This document shows positions 9,001-17,920 of a stretch of DNA of 64,000 nt, in pieces. The notes below the pieces were generated by a model. It made no database searches. It was not told where the DNA came from and saw nothing but the letters and a program-made list of their open reading frames with translations. The stretch spans positions 248,001 through 312,000 of the forward strand of contig JACKLR010000002.1 of the NCBI GenBank assembly GCA_024235795.1, read 5' to 3'. Source of the DNA: Burkholderiales bacterium. GTDB taxonomy: Bacteria > Pseudomonadota > Gammaproteobacteria > Burkholderiales > Nitrosomonadaceae. Position 1 is the stretch's first letter, and every line of letters begins with the position of its first letter. The position numbers and the translations under genes were made by a program.

Positions 9001-9819
9001 ATGAAAATGTCAAATACATCGTCTGTTCTTGAATTCAAGAGTAGCACTTTTTTTACGCCCATCTTGATTCTTTTCAGCAATGAAATAGCGGCCATAGAAC
9101 AAACCCTGCAAGATAAAATCAGTTTGGCACCAGATTTTTTTAAAAATTCCCCGTTGATTATTGATGTGCGAGAATTAAATAAATCAGCCTTGGAGGTCAA
9201 TGTTGCTGAAATCGTTGATATGTTGCGCATGATTGGTTTGTTTCCGATCGGGCTGCGCGGGGGGAATGAACAGCAGAACAAACAGGCCCAAAAGCTGTCT
9301 ATACCTGTCGACGCAGGACGTGATATAGAAAACAATCTTGCTGTGCAGGAGCAAAATCAACAAAAGGCCCCTGATAAGCACTCGGCGGAATCAACTGCAG
9401 TTGAAGATGTCGGTACACAGGAAAAAACCGCGGAAACCGCTGTATCCAAAACGCTGGATGCCACGGAAAAGTCAGCGCCACAGGCTGTGCCCGTCAGAGC
9501 TATGATTATTGCTCAACCTGTTCGTTCAGGACAACGCATTTATGCACAGGGGGATTTGGTGGTAATGTCTCAGGTCAGCGCGGGTGCCGAGATAATGGCG
9601 GAAGGTAATATTCATGTCTATAATACATTGCGCGGCAGGGCATTGGCAGGCGTGCAGGGAAATACAAGTGCGAGGATCTTCTGCCTTGATTTGCAAGCGG
9701 AGCTTGTTTCAATCGCGGGAGATTACAAAACAAGCGAACATATGACCAAGCAGTTACAAAAAAAGCCGGTGCAGGTTTATTTGCAGGATCATGCGTTAAT
9801 CATTAAAGAGATTGCCTAG
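9001..9819 (+). CDS. minC: Septum site-determining protein MinC
   Basis: MinC inhibits FtsZ ring assembly away from mid-cell, working with MinD. The 272-residue product has the usual two parts: an N-terminal domain (to about residue 100) and a C-terminal beta-helix domain from about 165 (RSGQRIYAQGDLVVMSQVSAGAEIMAEGNIHVYNTLRGRALAG), joined by a long Ala/Glu/Gln-rich linker. The C-terminal Arg-Gly-rich segment is the MinD-binding face in this family. The gene is first in minC-minD-minE. A perfect 22-bp inverted repeat begins at the base after its stop codon. Confidence 0.96.
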   Translation: MKMSNTSSVLEFKSSTFFTPILILFSNEIAAIEQTLQDKISLAPDFFKNSPLIIDVRELNKSALEVNVAEIVDMLRMIGLFPIGLRGGNEQQNKQAQKLSIPVDAGRDIENNLAVQEQNQQKAPDKHSAESTAVEDVGTQEKTAETAVSKTLDATEKSAPQAVPVRAMIIAQPVRSGQRIYAQGDLVVMSQVSAGAEIMAEGNIHVYNTLRGRALAGVQGNTSARIFCLDLQAELVSIAGDYKTSEHMTKQLQKKPVQVYLQDHALIIKEIA

Positions 9820-9865
9820 GGGGTGTTAACAATTAGTGAAAGATTTCACTAATTGTTAACACCCC
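9820..9865. terminator. Perfect 22-bp palindrome between minC and minD
   Basis: Arms 9820-9841 and 9844-9865 are exact reverse complements with only two bases between them; each arm begins or ends with GGGGTGTTAAC or its complement. The left arm starts immediately after the minC stop. No T-run follows, so it is not a classic Rho-independent terminator. It could be an mRNA stability or attenuation structure that changes the MinC to MinD ratio, or a cruciform-forming site. It ends 15 bases before the minD ribosome site (AAGGAG at 9881). Confidence 0.7.
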
Positions 9866-9892
9866 TTGGATATTTTAGCTAAGGAGACTCAA

Positions 9893-10705
9893 TTGGCGAG
9901 AATTATTGTTGTGACATCAGGAAAAGGCGGTGTTGGTAAAACAACAACAAGTGCAGCGATTGCAATGGGGCTGGCAAGAAGAGGATTCAAGACGGCTGTC
10001 ATTGATTTTGATGTGGGATTACGTAATCTTGATTTGATAATGGGTTGTGAACGCCGTGTTGTTTACGACTTTATCAATGTGATCAATGGTGAGGCAAGTC
10101 TCAATCAGGCTTTGATACGTGATAAAAACTGTAATTTGCTTTATATACTGCCTGCGTCACAGACACGCGACAAGGATGCTTTAACACTGGAAGGCGTCGG
10201 CAGAATTCTGGAAGAGTTATCTAAGGACTTTAAATATATTGTCTGCGATTCGCCAGCGGGTATCGAGAAAGGCGCGAATCTTGCGCTTTATTATGCGGAT
10301 GACGCATTTGTAGTCACGAATCCTGAAGTTTCATCGGTTAGAGATTCTGATCGCATGCTGGGGATTCTGGCCAGTAAATCACGCCGGGCCGAACTGGATG
10401 AAGAGCCGATTAAAGAGTATCTGTTGCTGACACGCTATGACCCCAACCGAGTGAGGTCAGGTGAGATGCTTGGACTGGACGATGTGCAGGATATCTTATC
10501 ACTACAATTGCTGGGAATTATTCCTGAATCAAAATCGGTATTAACGGCTTCAAACGCAGGGATACCGGTGATCCTGGATGAAAAAAGCGAGGCTGGACAG
10601 GCTTATGAGGATGTTGTTGCCCGTTATCTTGGAGAAGATCGTCCGCATCGGTTTATTGATGACAAGAAGGGATTCTTCAGGAAGCTTTTTGGAGGTAGAT
10701 CATGA
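9893..10705 (+). CDS. minD: Septum site-determining ATPase MinD (TTG start)
   Basis: MinD is the membrane-binding ATPase that recruits MinC and is displaced by MinE. TTG at 9893 is chosen: AAGGAG at 9881-9886 sits six bases upstream, and it gives the canonical N-terminus MARIIVVTSGKGGVGKTT and the family length of 270 residues; the longer frame from TTG 9866 would start at the foot of the palindrome and add nine non-homologous residues. The deviant Walker A motif KGGVGKTT spans 11-18. The C-terminal FFRKLFGG is the amphipathic membrane-targeting helix. minE overlaps the end by four bases, indicating translational coupling. Confidence 0.97.
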   Translation: MARIIVVTSGKGGVGKTTTSAAIAMGLARRGFKTAVIDFDVGLRNLDLIMGCERRVVYDFINVINGEASLNQALIRDKNCNLLYILPASQTRDKDALTLEGVGRILEELSKDFKYIVCDSPAGIEKGANLALYYADDAFVVTNPEVSSVRDSDRMLGILASKSRRAELDEEPIKEYLLLTRYDPNRVRSGEMLGLDDVQDILSLQLLGIIPESKSVLTASNAGIPVILDEKSEAGQAYEDVVARYLGEDRPHRFIDDKKGFFRKLFGGRS

Positions 10706-10980
10706 GTTTATTGGACTATTTCAGAGCGACCAAACCTAAATCGGCAACAATTGCAAAAGAAAGATTACAGATTCTGGTTGCACATGAGCGTAGTGAACGT
10801 AATCGTCCGTCGTATCTGCCGCAATTGCAAAAAGAACTGCTCGAAGTCATACGTAAATATGTGCATGTCGACCAGGAAGCCATTTCAGTTAAATTCGAGC
10901 AGGATGAAAATCAGGAAACTTTGGAATTGAATATTGTACTGCCTGATTTTCAGCAGGAAAACAAGAGTGTCAATATCTAA
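10702..10980 (+). CDS. minE: Cell division topological specificity factor MinE
   Basis: MinE stimulates MinD ATPase and drives pole-to-pole oscillation so that MinCD is cleared from mid-cell. The 92-residue product starts MSLLDYFRATKPKSATIAKERLQI, matching the membrane-targeting and anti-MinCD region, followed by the dimerisation domain (LLEVIRKYVHVDQEAISVKFEQDE). The ATG overlaps the minD stop as ATGA. It is the last gene of the min operon; 121 bases with no clear hairpin separate it from lolB. Confidence 0.97.
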   Translation: MSLLDYFRATKPKSATIAKERLQILVAHERSERNRPSYLPQLQKELLEVIRKYVHVDQEAISVKFEQDENQETLELNIVLPDFQQENKSVNI

Positions 10981-11101
10981 TACTGAAACGATTATAAAAG
11001 ATAACTGCTACCATTTTGCTGATTATTTTGTTTTTGTGATTCATTTGAATTTGGTTTCAATCCCAATTTACCTCAATTGATTGGGCTGAGGTGCTTGTCA
11101 A

Positions 11102-11758
11102 ATGTTAGTGCTTGACCGTTATCAGGTAAAAGATCAGTGGTGGAAGTTGTTGTTTGTTTTTTTGCCGATACTTGCAAGTTGTGCCACGTTAAAAATGGAG
11201 CCAGGCGTTGTTGCGCGAACAGTAATTTTTGAACCGACAGCAGACTTGAGAAATGCCATGGCTGAAGATTTTGAGCTGCTTGGTAGAGTGGCGGTCCGCA
11301 ATGAACAGCAGCGTTTTTCCGGTAATGTACATTGGCAGCACACAAGACTGGAAGATACGATTTTATTATTATCGCCACTGGGTCAGGCGGTTGCTGAAAT
11401 CAAAAAGAATGATAATGGTGTGAGTCTTGTGACTTCGAAACAGGAAGCCTTTCATGCCCGTGATGTGGAAGAACTGACCCTAGAAATCCTGGGGTGGCGA
11501 TTACCGCTGGATGGACTGCAATACTGGATTCAGGGACTTTATTCGCCATTAAGTACGGCAGCAGTGGATTTGGACAGTGATGACCGTGTCATTTCAATTC
11601 GACAGGACGGGTGGGAAATACTTTTTACACGCTACACTGCAGCGTATACAGATCAACCCGGAGAGCCTGGAGAAACCCAAATGCGTCCCAGAATTATTGA
11701 ATTAAAATTTGAGGATTTAGGCATACGCATGGTGATTGATAACTGGACTGGAGCCTAA
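11102..11758 (+). CDS. lolB: Outer-membrane lipoprotein receptor LolB
   Basis: LolB accepts lipoproteins from the periplasmic carrier LolA and inserts them in the outer membrane. The 218-residue protein has a lipoprotein signal ending L-A-S-C at about residue 26 and a LolB core with FELLGRVAVRNEQQRFSGNVHW and ILGWRLPLDGLQYWIQG, the conserved barrel strands and loop. The gene sits immediately before ispE (36-base gap to the chosen start), the arrangement typical of beta- and gammaproteobacteria, followed by tRNA-Gln and prs. Confidence 0.93.
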   Translation: MLVLDRYQVKDQWWKLLFVFLPILASCATLKMEPGVVARTVIFEPTADLRNAMAEDFELLGRVAVRNEQQRFSGNVHWQHTRLEDTILLLSPLGQAVAEIKKNDNGVSLVTSKQEAFHARDVEELTLEILGWRLPLDGLQYWIQGLYSPLSTAAVDLDSDDRVISIRQDGWEILFTRYTAAYTDQPGEPGETQMRPRIIELKFEDLGIRMVIDNWTGA

Positions 11759-11794
11759 CACGCTTGACGCTATCGCGGGATTAAATTGTTTCCT

Positions 11795-12637
11795 ATGACA
11801 ACGCTGACATTCCCTGCCCCTGCCAAGCTGAATCTTTTTCTGCATGTTGTAGGTCGAAGACAGGACGGTTATCATTTGTTGCAGACTGTTTTTCGTCTGC
11901 TCGATTTTTCGGATGAGCTAAGTTTCACATTGCGTGATGATGGCCTGGTTAATCTGGTTACACCAGTGGATGGGATTCCAGAAGATCAGGATTTATGCGT
12001 GCGTGCGGCAAAGCTGCTTCGTTCTAGGAGTGGCACCACGATGGGGGTCGATATTGCGTTAAAGAAACGGATTCCCATGGGTGGTGGACTGGGCGGCGGC
12101 AGTTCTGATGCGGCTACTACACTGATGGCGCTTAATCAGTTATGGAATCTGAATTGGGATAAAGCAAAGCTTCTGGAATTGGGGCTGCAATTAGGTGCAG
12201 ATGTTCCAGTATTCATTTTCGGACAAAACGCATTTGCTGAAGGAATTGGTGAAAAATTGTCTGCAGTACAGTTGCCGGCAGCATGGTATTTGGTGCTTAT
12301 CCCGCCAGTCCATGTGTCAACTGCTGAAATTTTTTCAAATAAGGAATTGACACGAAACACAATTCCAATCAAAATACCGCCCTTTTCCATTTGGCAAGGT
12401 CATAATGACCTGGAGCAGGTGGTTTGTAGTCTTTATCCGGAAGTGTCAAGGCGTTTAAAGTGGCTAAAGCAGCTGGAAAATACTACAATAGCGGCTATGA
12501 GTGGATCAGGTGCTTGTGTGTTTGCTGAATTTGCATCAGAATCTGAAGCAAATGATGCGCATAAACGCATTCCAGCTGATATGACAGGTTTTGTGTCGCG
12601 CGGATTGGAATATCATCCGATGTACAAACCTGAGTAA
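11795..12637 (+). CDS. ispE: 4-diphosphocytidyl-2-C-methyl-D-erythritol kinase
   Basis: IspE phosphorylates CDP-methylerythritol in the non-mevalonate isoprenoid pathway, the same pathway served by dxs and ispA later in this window. The 280-residue product starts at ATG 11795 with MTTLTFPAPAKLNLFLHV; a TTG three codons upstream is possible. The GHMP kinase ATP loop is visible as PMGGGLGGGSSDAATTL near residue 95, and the C-terminal motif TTIAAMSGSGACVFAEF is present. Stop codons TAA-TAA lie six bases before tRNA-Gln, so gene and tRNA may be co-transcribed. Confidence 0.96.
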   Translation: MTTLTFPAPAKLNLFLHVVGRRQDGYHLLQTVFRLLDFSDELSFTLRDDGLVNLVTPVDGIPEDQDLCVRAAKLLRSRSGTTMGVDIALKKRIPMGGGLGGGSSDAATTLMALNQLWNLNWDKAKLLELGLQLGADVPVFIFGQNAFAEGIGEKLSAVQLPAAWYLVLIPPVHVSTAEIFSNKELTRNTIPIKIPPFSIWQGHNDLEQVVCSLYPEVSRRLKWLKQLENTTIAAMSGSGACVFAEFASESEANDAHKRIPADMTGFVSRGLEYHPMYKPE

Positions 12638-12643
12638 TAAAAC

Positions 12644-12718
12644 TGGGGAGTAGCCAAGTGGTAAGGCACCGGATTTTGATTCCGGCATTCGTAGGTTCGA
12701 TCCCTACCTCCCCAGCCA
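12644..12718 (+). tRNA. tRNA-Gln (anticodon TTG), CCA encoded
   Basis: A 75-nt cloverleaf. The seven-base acceptor stem TGGGGAG pairs with CTCCCCA at 12708-12714. The anticodon arm CCGGA-TTTTGAT-TCCGG places TTG (Gln) in the loop, and the T arm GTAGG-TTCGATC-CCTAC is perfect. Discriminator G and CCA are encoded. The location between ispE and prs is typical of beta- and gammaproteobacteria. Confidence 0.97.
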
Positions 12719-12914
12719 GTATTTTTTCATTTTTCGTATTTGACGGCATTTTGATGAAATGCCAGAATATAAATAACTTTCAATGAGTTGAAGAAACGCT
12801 AACAAATTAAATAGACTGATTTTGCACAGTGTCAGTGTTATTCGTTTCTTCGTATTATCAAAGAACGATAGGCGTTCCTGAGTTTCCAGCCAAACATATA
12901 TCAAACAGATAACA

Positions 12915-13865
12915 ATGTCTTACGACAGCTTGATGGTTTTTACCGGTACCGCCAATCCTAAATTGGCGCATGATGTAGTAAAACATCTCAACATTCATCT
13001 TGGGCGTGCGACGGTCGGACGCTTTAGTGACGGTGAAGTTATGGTCGAGATCCTTGAGAATGTGCGTGGCAAAGATGTTTTTGTCTTGCAGTCCACATGC
13101 GCGCCTACCAATGACAGCTTAATGGAAATACTGGTCATGGTGGATGCACTAAGGCGCGCTTCGGCAAGCCGTATCACAGCTGCAATTCCCTATTTCGGCT
13201 ATGCGCGTCAAGATAGACGGCCGCGTTCGGTGAGAGTGCCGATTACCGCTAAAGTTGTTGCCAATATGCTGACGACGGTGGGAGTAGACCGCGTGCTGAC
13301 AATGGATTTGCATTCGGATCAGATTCAAGGTTTTTTTGATATGCCTGTCGATAATATTTACGGCATGCCTATTTTGCTGGGAGACGTGTGGAAGCATAAT
13401 TATCAGAATCTGGTCGTGGTTTCGCCAGATGTGGGCGGTGTGGTAAGGGCACGGCATATGGCGAAGCGCTTGGAGTGCGATCTGGCGATTATTGATAAAC
13501 GCAGGCCCAAACCTAACGAAGCCAAAGTAATGAATATTATTGGCGAGGTCAAAGGGAGAACCTGTGTCATAATCGACGATCTGGTCGATACAGCGAATAC
13601 GCTTTGCAAAGCGGCTGATGCCTTGAAAGAAGAAGGTGCTGAAGCAGTGATTGCCTATTCGACGCATCCCGTATTGTCAGGTAATGCCGTAGCGCGTATT
13701 AAAAATTCAAATCTGGACAAACTGGTGGTGACAGACACCATACCGTTGCAAGAAGATTCAAGTTCATGCGAAAAAATCTGTCAGTTGAGTATAGCGAGTT
13801 TGCTGGCTGAGACAATGGTACGTATCAGTAATGAAAGCTCGCTCAGCTCATTATTTATGGAGTAG
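12915..13865 (+). CDS. prs: Ribose-phosphate pyrophosphokinase
   Basis: Makes PRPP from ribose 5-phosphate and ATP, feeding nucleotide, His, Trp and NAD synthesis. The 316-residue product is the standard class I length. Visible motifs are YFGYARQDRRPRSVRVPITAKVVA (ATP-binding flexible loop region), the MDLHSDQIQGFF pair and the PRPP loop CVIIDDLVDTANT near residues 218-230. The 196-base spacer after tRNA-Gln holds no other gene. A weak four-pair hairpin followed by six T lies just after the stop, and rplY follows 65 bases downstream. Confidence 0.97.
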   Translation: MSYDSLMVFTGTANPKLAHDVVKHLNIHLGRATVGRFSDGEVMVEILENVRGKDVFVLQSTCAPTNDSLMEILVMVDALRRASASRITAAIPYFGYARQDRRPRSVRVPITAKVVANMLTTVGVDRVLTMDLHSDQIQGFFDMPVDNIYGMPILLGDVWKHNYQNLVVVSPDVGGVVRARHMAKRLECDLAIIDKRRPKPNEAKVMNIIGEVKGRTCVIIDDLVDTANTLCKAADALKEEGAEAVIAYSTHPVLSGNAVARIKNSNLDKLVVTDTIPLQEDSSSCEKICQLSIASLLAETMVRISNESSLSSLFME

Positions 13866-13930
13866 CGGAATTTTCGCTTTTTTAAACGATTTGTTTGGTC
13901 GCGGACAAATCACATTTGTGGAGAAATAGT

Positions 13931-14560
13931 ATGAAAATCGAAGTCGGCGCGGAAAAGCGCACGTTGCAGGGAAAGGGTGCGAGCCGCCGCCTGCGTGGTT
14001 CCGGGAAGGTGCCGGGAATCATTTATGGTGGAGAAGACAAGCCTCAAGCTATTGAAATGGATCATAACGATATGTTCTATAAGCTTAAAATGGAAGCTTT
14101 TCATGCTTCGATTTTGACTTTAAATGTTGGTGGCAGCAAAGAACAGGTATTGTTGCGGGATGTGCAGATGCATCCCTATAAACCGTTAGTGTTGCATATT
14201 GACTTTCAGCGTATTGATCAGAAAAAGAAAATTCATATGAAAGTGCCATTGCACTTTATCAATGCTGAAGTTGCACCGGGTGTTAAAACATCCGGGGGTA
14301 TCGTCAGTCATGTTTTAACGGAAGTGGATATCAGTTGTTTGCCAAAAGATTTGCCCGAGTTTATCACGGTTGATCTGATTGATCTTGCTGCAGGACATAC
14401 GCTGCATTTAAGTGATATAACGGTTCCTGAGAATGTCGAAATAACAGCTCTGTCAAAAGGGGATGATCAGGCTGTGGCAGCCATTGTTATTCCGCGCTCA
14501 GTGTTGGCTGATGAAAGAGCGGCAGAGGAAGCTGGAGAAGAGGAAGAAAAAGAAGAGTAG
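13931..14560 (+). CDS. rplY: 50S ribosomal protein L25 (general stress protein Ctc form)
   Basis: Binds 5S rRNA in the large subunit. The 209-residue length shows the longer Ctc-type protein: an L25 domain (MKIEVGAEKRTLQGKGASRRLR onwards) followed by the TL5/Ctc beta domain and an acidic tail (EEAGEEEEKEE). ATG 13931 is chosen over an upstream in-frame GTG because GGAG lies about nine bases before it. The order prs-rplY-pth-ychF is conserved in betaproteobacteria. A strong terminator follows at 14581. Confidence 0.96.
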   Translation: MKIEVGAEKRTLQGKGASRRLRGSGKVPGIIYGGEDKPQAIEMDHNDMFYKLKMEAFHASILTLNVGGSKEQVLLRDVQMHPYKPLVLHIDFQRIDQKKKIHMKVPLHFINAEVAPGVKTSGGIVSHVLTEVDISCLPKDLPEFITVDLIDLAAGHTLHLSDITVPENVEITALSKGDDQAVAAIVIPRSVLADERAAEEAGEEEEKEE

Positions 14561-14580
14561 TGTTCTTCTGGCCCTATTGG

Positions 14581-14630
14581 ATAAAACAAAAATCTGCTGG
14601 CCTTGATTGACCAGCAGATTTTTGTTTTAT
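14581..14630. terminator. Bidirectional intrinsic terminator after rplY
   Basis: A perfect 20-bp inverted repeat (14581-14600 and 14611-14630) with a ten-base loop. The core is CTGCTGG/CCAGCAG and the outer part is A-rich on the left and T-rich on the right, giving a typical Rho-independent shape for rightward transcription. pth begins only 28 bases further, so pth must either have its own promoter or depend on read-through. Confidence 0.9.
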
Positions 14631-14657
14631 GTAACGCTGTAAATCGTGAATATGTGT

Positions 14658-15224
14658 ATGAAACTGATCGTTGGTCTTGGTAATCCCGGAAATGAATATG
14701 AGAACACACGTCATAATGCCGGTTTTCACTGGATAGATTGCCTCGCGGATGAACTGAAGATAACACTTAAACCGGAAACACGTTTTCAAGGTTTGTGTGC
14801 ACGCATAATTCAGGAGAATACGGATTTATGGTTGCTTGAGCCGCAGACTTATATGAACCGGAGCGGTCAATCAGTTGCGGCGTTATGCCGGTTTTATAAA
14901 ATTTCACCTGAGGAAATTTTGGTTGTTCATGATGAACTGGATTTATTACCCGGTGTGGCAAAACTCAAATGGAGCGGCGGGCTCGGTGGACATAATGGCC
15001 TAAAAGATATTGTTGCTCAACTCGGCACCAAGGATTTTTGGCGATTGAGAATTGGTATTGGCCATCCCGGTGATCGTGATGCAGTTGTTCAGTATGTATT
15101 GCACCCGCCGAGGAAAGACGAGGTCGCGCTAATTCATGAAGCGATTGATCGAAGCCTGCAAATTTGGCCGTTATTAGCGCAAGGTGATTTCCAGTCTGCA
15201 ATGTTGAAACTGCATACCAAATAA
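14658..15224 (+). CDS. pth: Peptidyl-tRNA hydrolase
   Basis: Recycles peptidyl-tRNAs released from stalled ribosomes. The chosen start at ATG 14658 gives MKLIVGLGNPGNEYENTRHNAGF with the catalytic His in RHNAGF (about residue 20); in-frame GTG 14646 and ATG 14652 are alternatives. Length is 188 residues, usual for the family. Other conserved parts are QTYMNRSGQSV, VVHDELDL and GGHNGLKDI. It lies just after the rplY terminator and 54 bases before ychF. Confidence 0.96.
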   Translation: MKLIVGLGNPGNEYENTRHNAGFHWIDCLADELKITLKPETRFQGLCARIIQENTDLWLLEPQTYMNRSGQSVAALCRFYKISPEEILVVHDELDLLPGVAKLKWSGGLGGHNGLKDIVAQLGTKDFWRLRIGIGHPGDRDAVVQYVLHPPRKDEVALIHEAIDRSLQIWPLLAQGDFQSAMLKLHTK

Positions 15225-15278
15225 TCAGTTAATGCTTGTAATACACCAACAGAATGAATTTCAAATGAGAATACAATT

Positions 15279-16370
15279 ATGAGTCTGAAATGCGGAATTG
15301 TAGGTCTTCCCAATGTTGGAAAATCGACTTTATTTAATGCGTTGACCAAAGCGGGTATCGCTGCGGAAAATTATCCTTTTTGCACTATTGATCCCAATGT
15401 TGGCATTGTGGAAGTACCCGATCCGCGTCTGCAAAAATTGGCTGGAATCGTTAATCCCCAGAAACTTCAATCAGCAATCGTTGAGTTTGTCGATATCGCC
15501 GGGCTGGTTGCCGGCGCATCCAAAGGTGAAGGGCTTGGCAACAAATTTCTGGCGAATATTCGTGAAACGGACGGCATTGTGAATATGGTGCGCTGTTTTT
15601 CCAATGATAACGTCGTGCATGTCGCAGGCAGAGTGGATCCTGTCTCTGATATTGAAGTGATACAGACCGAACTGATCCTGGCCGATCTAGCGACTGTCGA
15701 GAAGGCGCTGTTACGCGAATCCAAGGTTGCCAAATCCGGGAACAAAGACGCGATAAAATTATGTAGTTTTCTTGAAATGGTGCGCGATCATCTCGATCAG
15801 GGGCAACCGGCACGTTCACTTGAACTCGACAAGGACCAGCAACAATTGCTCAAACCGTTGTGCCTTTTAACCGCCAAGCCGGCAATTTATGTGGCCAACG
15901 TTGACGACAGTGGCTTCGAAAATAATCCGCTGCTGGATCAAGTAAAAGCATTTGCGGCAAATGAAGGCGCGCCGGTTGTGGCGATATGCGCGGCACTGGA
16001 ATCCGAAATTGCGGATTTGTCAGATGAAGACAAGAAAGTCTTTCTGGCGGATATCGGTCTTGAAGAGCCGGGGCTCAATCGCTTGGTGAGAGCCGCCTAT
16101 GATCTGCTGGGACTGCAAACCTATTTTACGGCAGGCGTAAAAGAGGTGAGAGCCTGGACCATACATAAAGGCGATACCGCACCGCAGGCAGCCGGCGTGA
16201 TTCATACGGATTTTGAAAAAGGCTTTATCCGTGCAGAAGTGATCAGTTATGACGATTTTGTTGCCTTTAACGGTGAACAGGGTGCTAAAGAAGCGGGAAA
16301 GATGCGATTGGAAGGAAAGGAATATATTGTCAAAGATGGCGATGTGATGCATTTCCGGTTTAATGTTTGA
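15279..16370 (+). CDS. ychF: Redox-regulated ribosome-associated ATPase YchF
   Basis: An Obg-family P-loop protein that prefers ATP and binds ribosomes; it is implicated in the oxidative stress response. The 363-residue product is full length. GLPNVGKSTLFNALT is the Walker A motif, DIAGLVAGASKGEG the switch region, and the C-terminal TGS domain includes KGDTAPQAAGVIHTDFEKGFIRAEV. It ends the lolB-to-ychF housekeeping block. The 176 bases downstream hold only a weak six-pair hairpin near 16409 and no gene. Confidence 0.97.
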   Translation: MSLKCGIVGLPNVGKSTLFNALTKAGIAAENYPFCTIDPNVGIVEVPDPRLQKLAGIVNPQKLQSAIVEFVDIAGLVAGASKGEGLGNKFLANIRETDGIVNMVRCFSNDNVVHVAGRVDPVSDIEVIQTELILADLATVEKALLRESKVAKSGNKDAIKLCSFLEMVRDHLDQGQPARSLELDKDQQQLLKPLCLLTAKPAIYVANVDDSGFENNPLLDQVKAFAANEGAPVVAICAALESEIADLSDEDKKVFLADIGLEEPGLNRLVRAAYDLLGLQTYFTAGVKEVRAWTIHKGDTAPQAAGVIHTDFEKGFIRAEVISYDDFVAFNGEQGAKEAGKMRLEGKEYIVKDGDVMHFRFNV

Positions 16371-16546
16371 CAAGAACATATTCAAAGGCGGTCAAGAACA
16401 GTTAATAACTGTCTGTACTCGTAGACAGAAAGCTTATGGATGGTAGCGGAATTGATGAGACAAGAGCGAGATTACAGCTAGCCAGAAAATTCTAAAAAAT
16501 TTATGAGACTCACCTGTTGCTGGAAATATTACAGCTCCTAGTGTAG

Positions 16547-17560
16547 TTAGTTTTCTTGCTGGCGATGCCATTCAATTGTATCTTGCAGTGATTGCTGTAA
16601 GGGGCGCGGACGCCAGCCTAATTCATTTTGGGCTTTGCTGGTATCATACCAAGCATACCGATCCCATATTTCAAGTAAATTTCTCGATACTTTGGGAGGT
16701 TTTCCGGTTATTTTACTAATAAGCTCTACTATAAAGATAATCGGATAAAGTAATGAAGCACGCAGTGAAATGCGTAGTTTTGGTGGTCGAAAACCAACAA
16801 TCCCGGCAACTTCCTCGATCAGGCGCTCGGCGTTGATATTGCTGCCACTCAGAATATAACGTTGACCAGATTTTCCACGTTCTGCCGCACGTAGAACCCC
16901 GTCAGCATAGTCTCTCACATCAAGAGCGCCAAAGCCGATTGGCGCAGTAAAACGGAAGCCCGGCTTGCTCATCCGCATAACCAATTTGTTTGCGGGAGCG
17001 CCAGCCCAATCCTCTGGTCCGAGTGTAAACGACGGATTTACAACAATAATATCAGGAACACCCGGTGCTGTTTTTGCCAATGCGGCTTGTTCGGCGTGAC
17101 GCCGGGAAGCGGCATAGGAAAGTGAGAGCTTGTAATCTTCCCAATCCGCGGTTTCATCTAACGGGGTGGCGTCATAATGCATGCCTATAGTCAGGGCGCT
17201 ACTGCTGATAACGATTTTTGAGACATTTGCTTGTGCGGCAGCATCAACCAAGTTAGACGTGCCCATTACGTTTTCATTATGCAAATGTCGTTCCAATGCT
17301 TCGCCGCTACCCAAAGCAAGTGCAAAGTACAAATGGAATACTGTGTCGATATCTTTACAGACTTCTTTCAGGATATCAGCATCATTGATATTCCCTTTCA
17401 CTATTTCGACATTCTGGCTATTCAGCGCAAGCATTGCCGGCGAGTCGGGTTCGATCCGGGTAGGCAATAAAACGCGTGGAGAAATGCCTCTTTCGTTTAG
17501 TAGTTTTATGACGTGGTACCCAAGAAACCCGGTTGGGCCAGTAACAAGCACGGAATTCAT
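16547..17560 (-). CDS. Extended SDR / dihydroflavonol-4-reductase-like protein
   Basis: A 337-residue NAD(P)-dependent epimerase/reductase-like protein. The Rossmann motif VTGPTGFLGYHV is at residues 5-16 and the SDR Ser is in KIVISSSALTIG. The usual YxxxK catalytic pair appears as Y-A-A-S-R (in SYAASRRHAEQ): the Lys is replaced by Arg, which is unusual and might lower activity or mark a different role. A hydrophobic patch (SLLYPIIFIVELISKI) near residue 275 suggests membrane association, as in sugar or hopanoid-related SDRs. Related proteins act on sugars, flavonoid-like or hopanoid compounds; the substrate here is not known. It is a single gene. Confidence 0.85.
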   Translation of the reverse strand: MNSVLVTGPTGFLGYHVIKLLNERGISPRVLLPTRIEPDSPAMLALNSQNVEIVKGNINDADILKEVCKDIDTVFHLYFALALGSGEALERHLHNENVMGTSNLVDAAAQANVSKIVISSSALTIGMHYDATPLDETADWEDYKLSLSYAASRRHAEQAALAKTAPGVPDIIVVNPSFTLGPEDWAGAPANKLVMRMSKPGFRFTAPIGFGALDVRDYADGVLRAAERGKSGQRYILSGSNINAERLIEEVAGIVGFRPPKLRISLRASLLYPIIFIVELISKITGKPPKVSRNLLEIWDRYAWYDTSKAQNELGWRPRPLQQSLQDTIEWHRQQEN

Positions 17561-17790
17561 AATTTTTACCTCTTGATGTTTCTGGGTTTTAAAAGCACTC
17601 GGTTACTTCAGGATTTGTGCTGAACGATATGAACGGAAGCGTATGTAAAAATCGTTCATTGTTTTCATAAATGCCTGAAATACAGTTTTGCGCCCGTTTT
17701 ACGATTAATAATACAGCATTTACTTTCAATCCGGCTTAAAAGACTCTGTCAGGTGCAACCAACCGAAGTAACTTAGTGTTTTCCAAAAGG

Positions 17791-17919
17791 TTATTCTCCT
17801 TTGACCGTCCAATTGCCGTTTTGTTGTTTTTCTGCCGTAATTTTTTCATTGCCCGCCAGAATAAAATCCTCGATGACCTGCAAAACCTGATCTTCGGGTA
17901 TGTCAGCTAGTTCAGCCAT
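17791..17919 (-). CDS. Small protein of unknown function (42 aa), last gene of lipoprotein operon
   Basis: ATG 17919 lies right after the stop of the upstream lipoprotein gene, and GGAG nine bases before it (inside that gene's last codons) makes it a credible start. The product MAELADIPEDQVLQVIEDF continues into a helical, charged 42-residue peptide with no signal sequence. It resembles a small cytoplasmic or adaptor-like peptide, but no family was recognised. A longer open frame from 18000 overlaps the lipoprotein gene and has no better ribosome site. Confidence 0.5.
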   Translation of the reverse strand: MAELADIPEDQVLQVIEDFILAGNEKITAEKQQNGNWTVKGE

Positions 17920-17920
17920 G

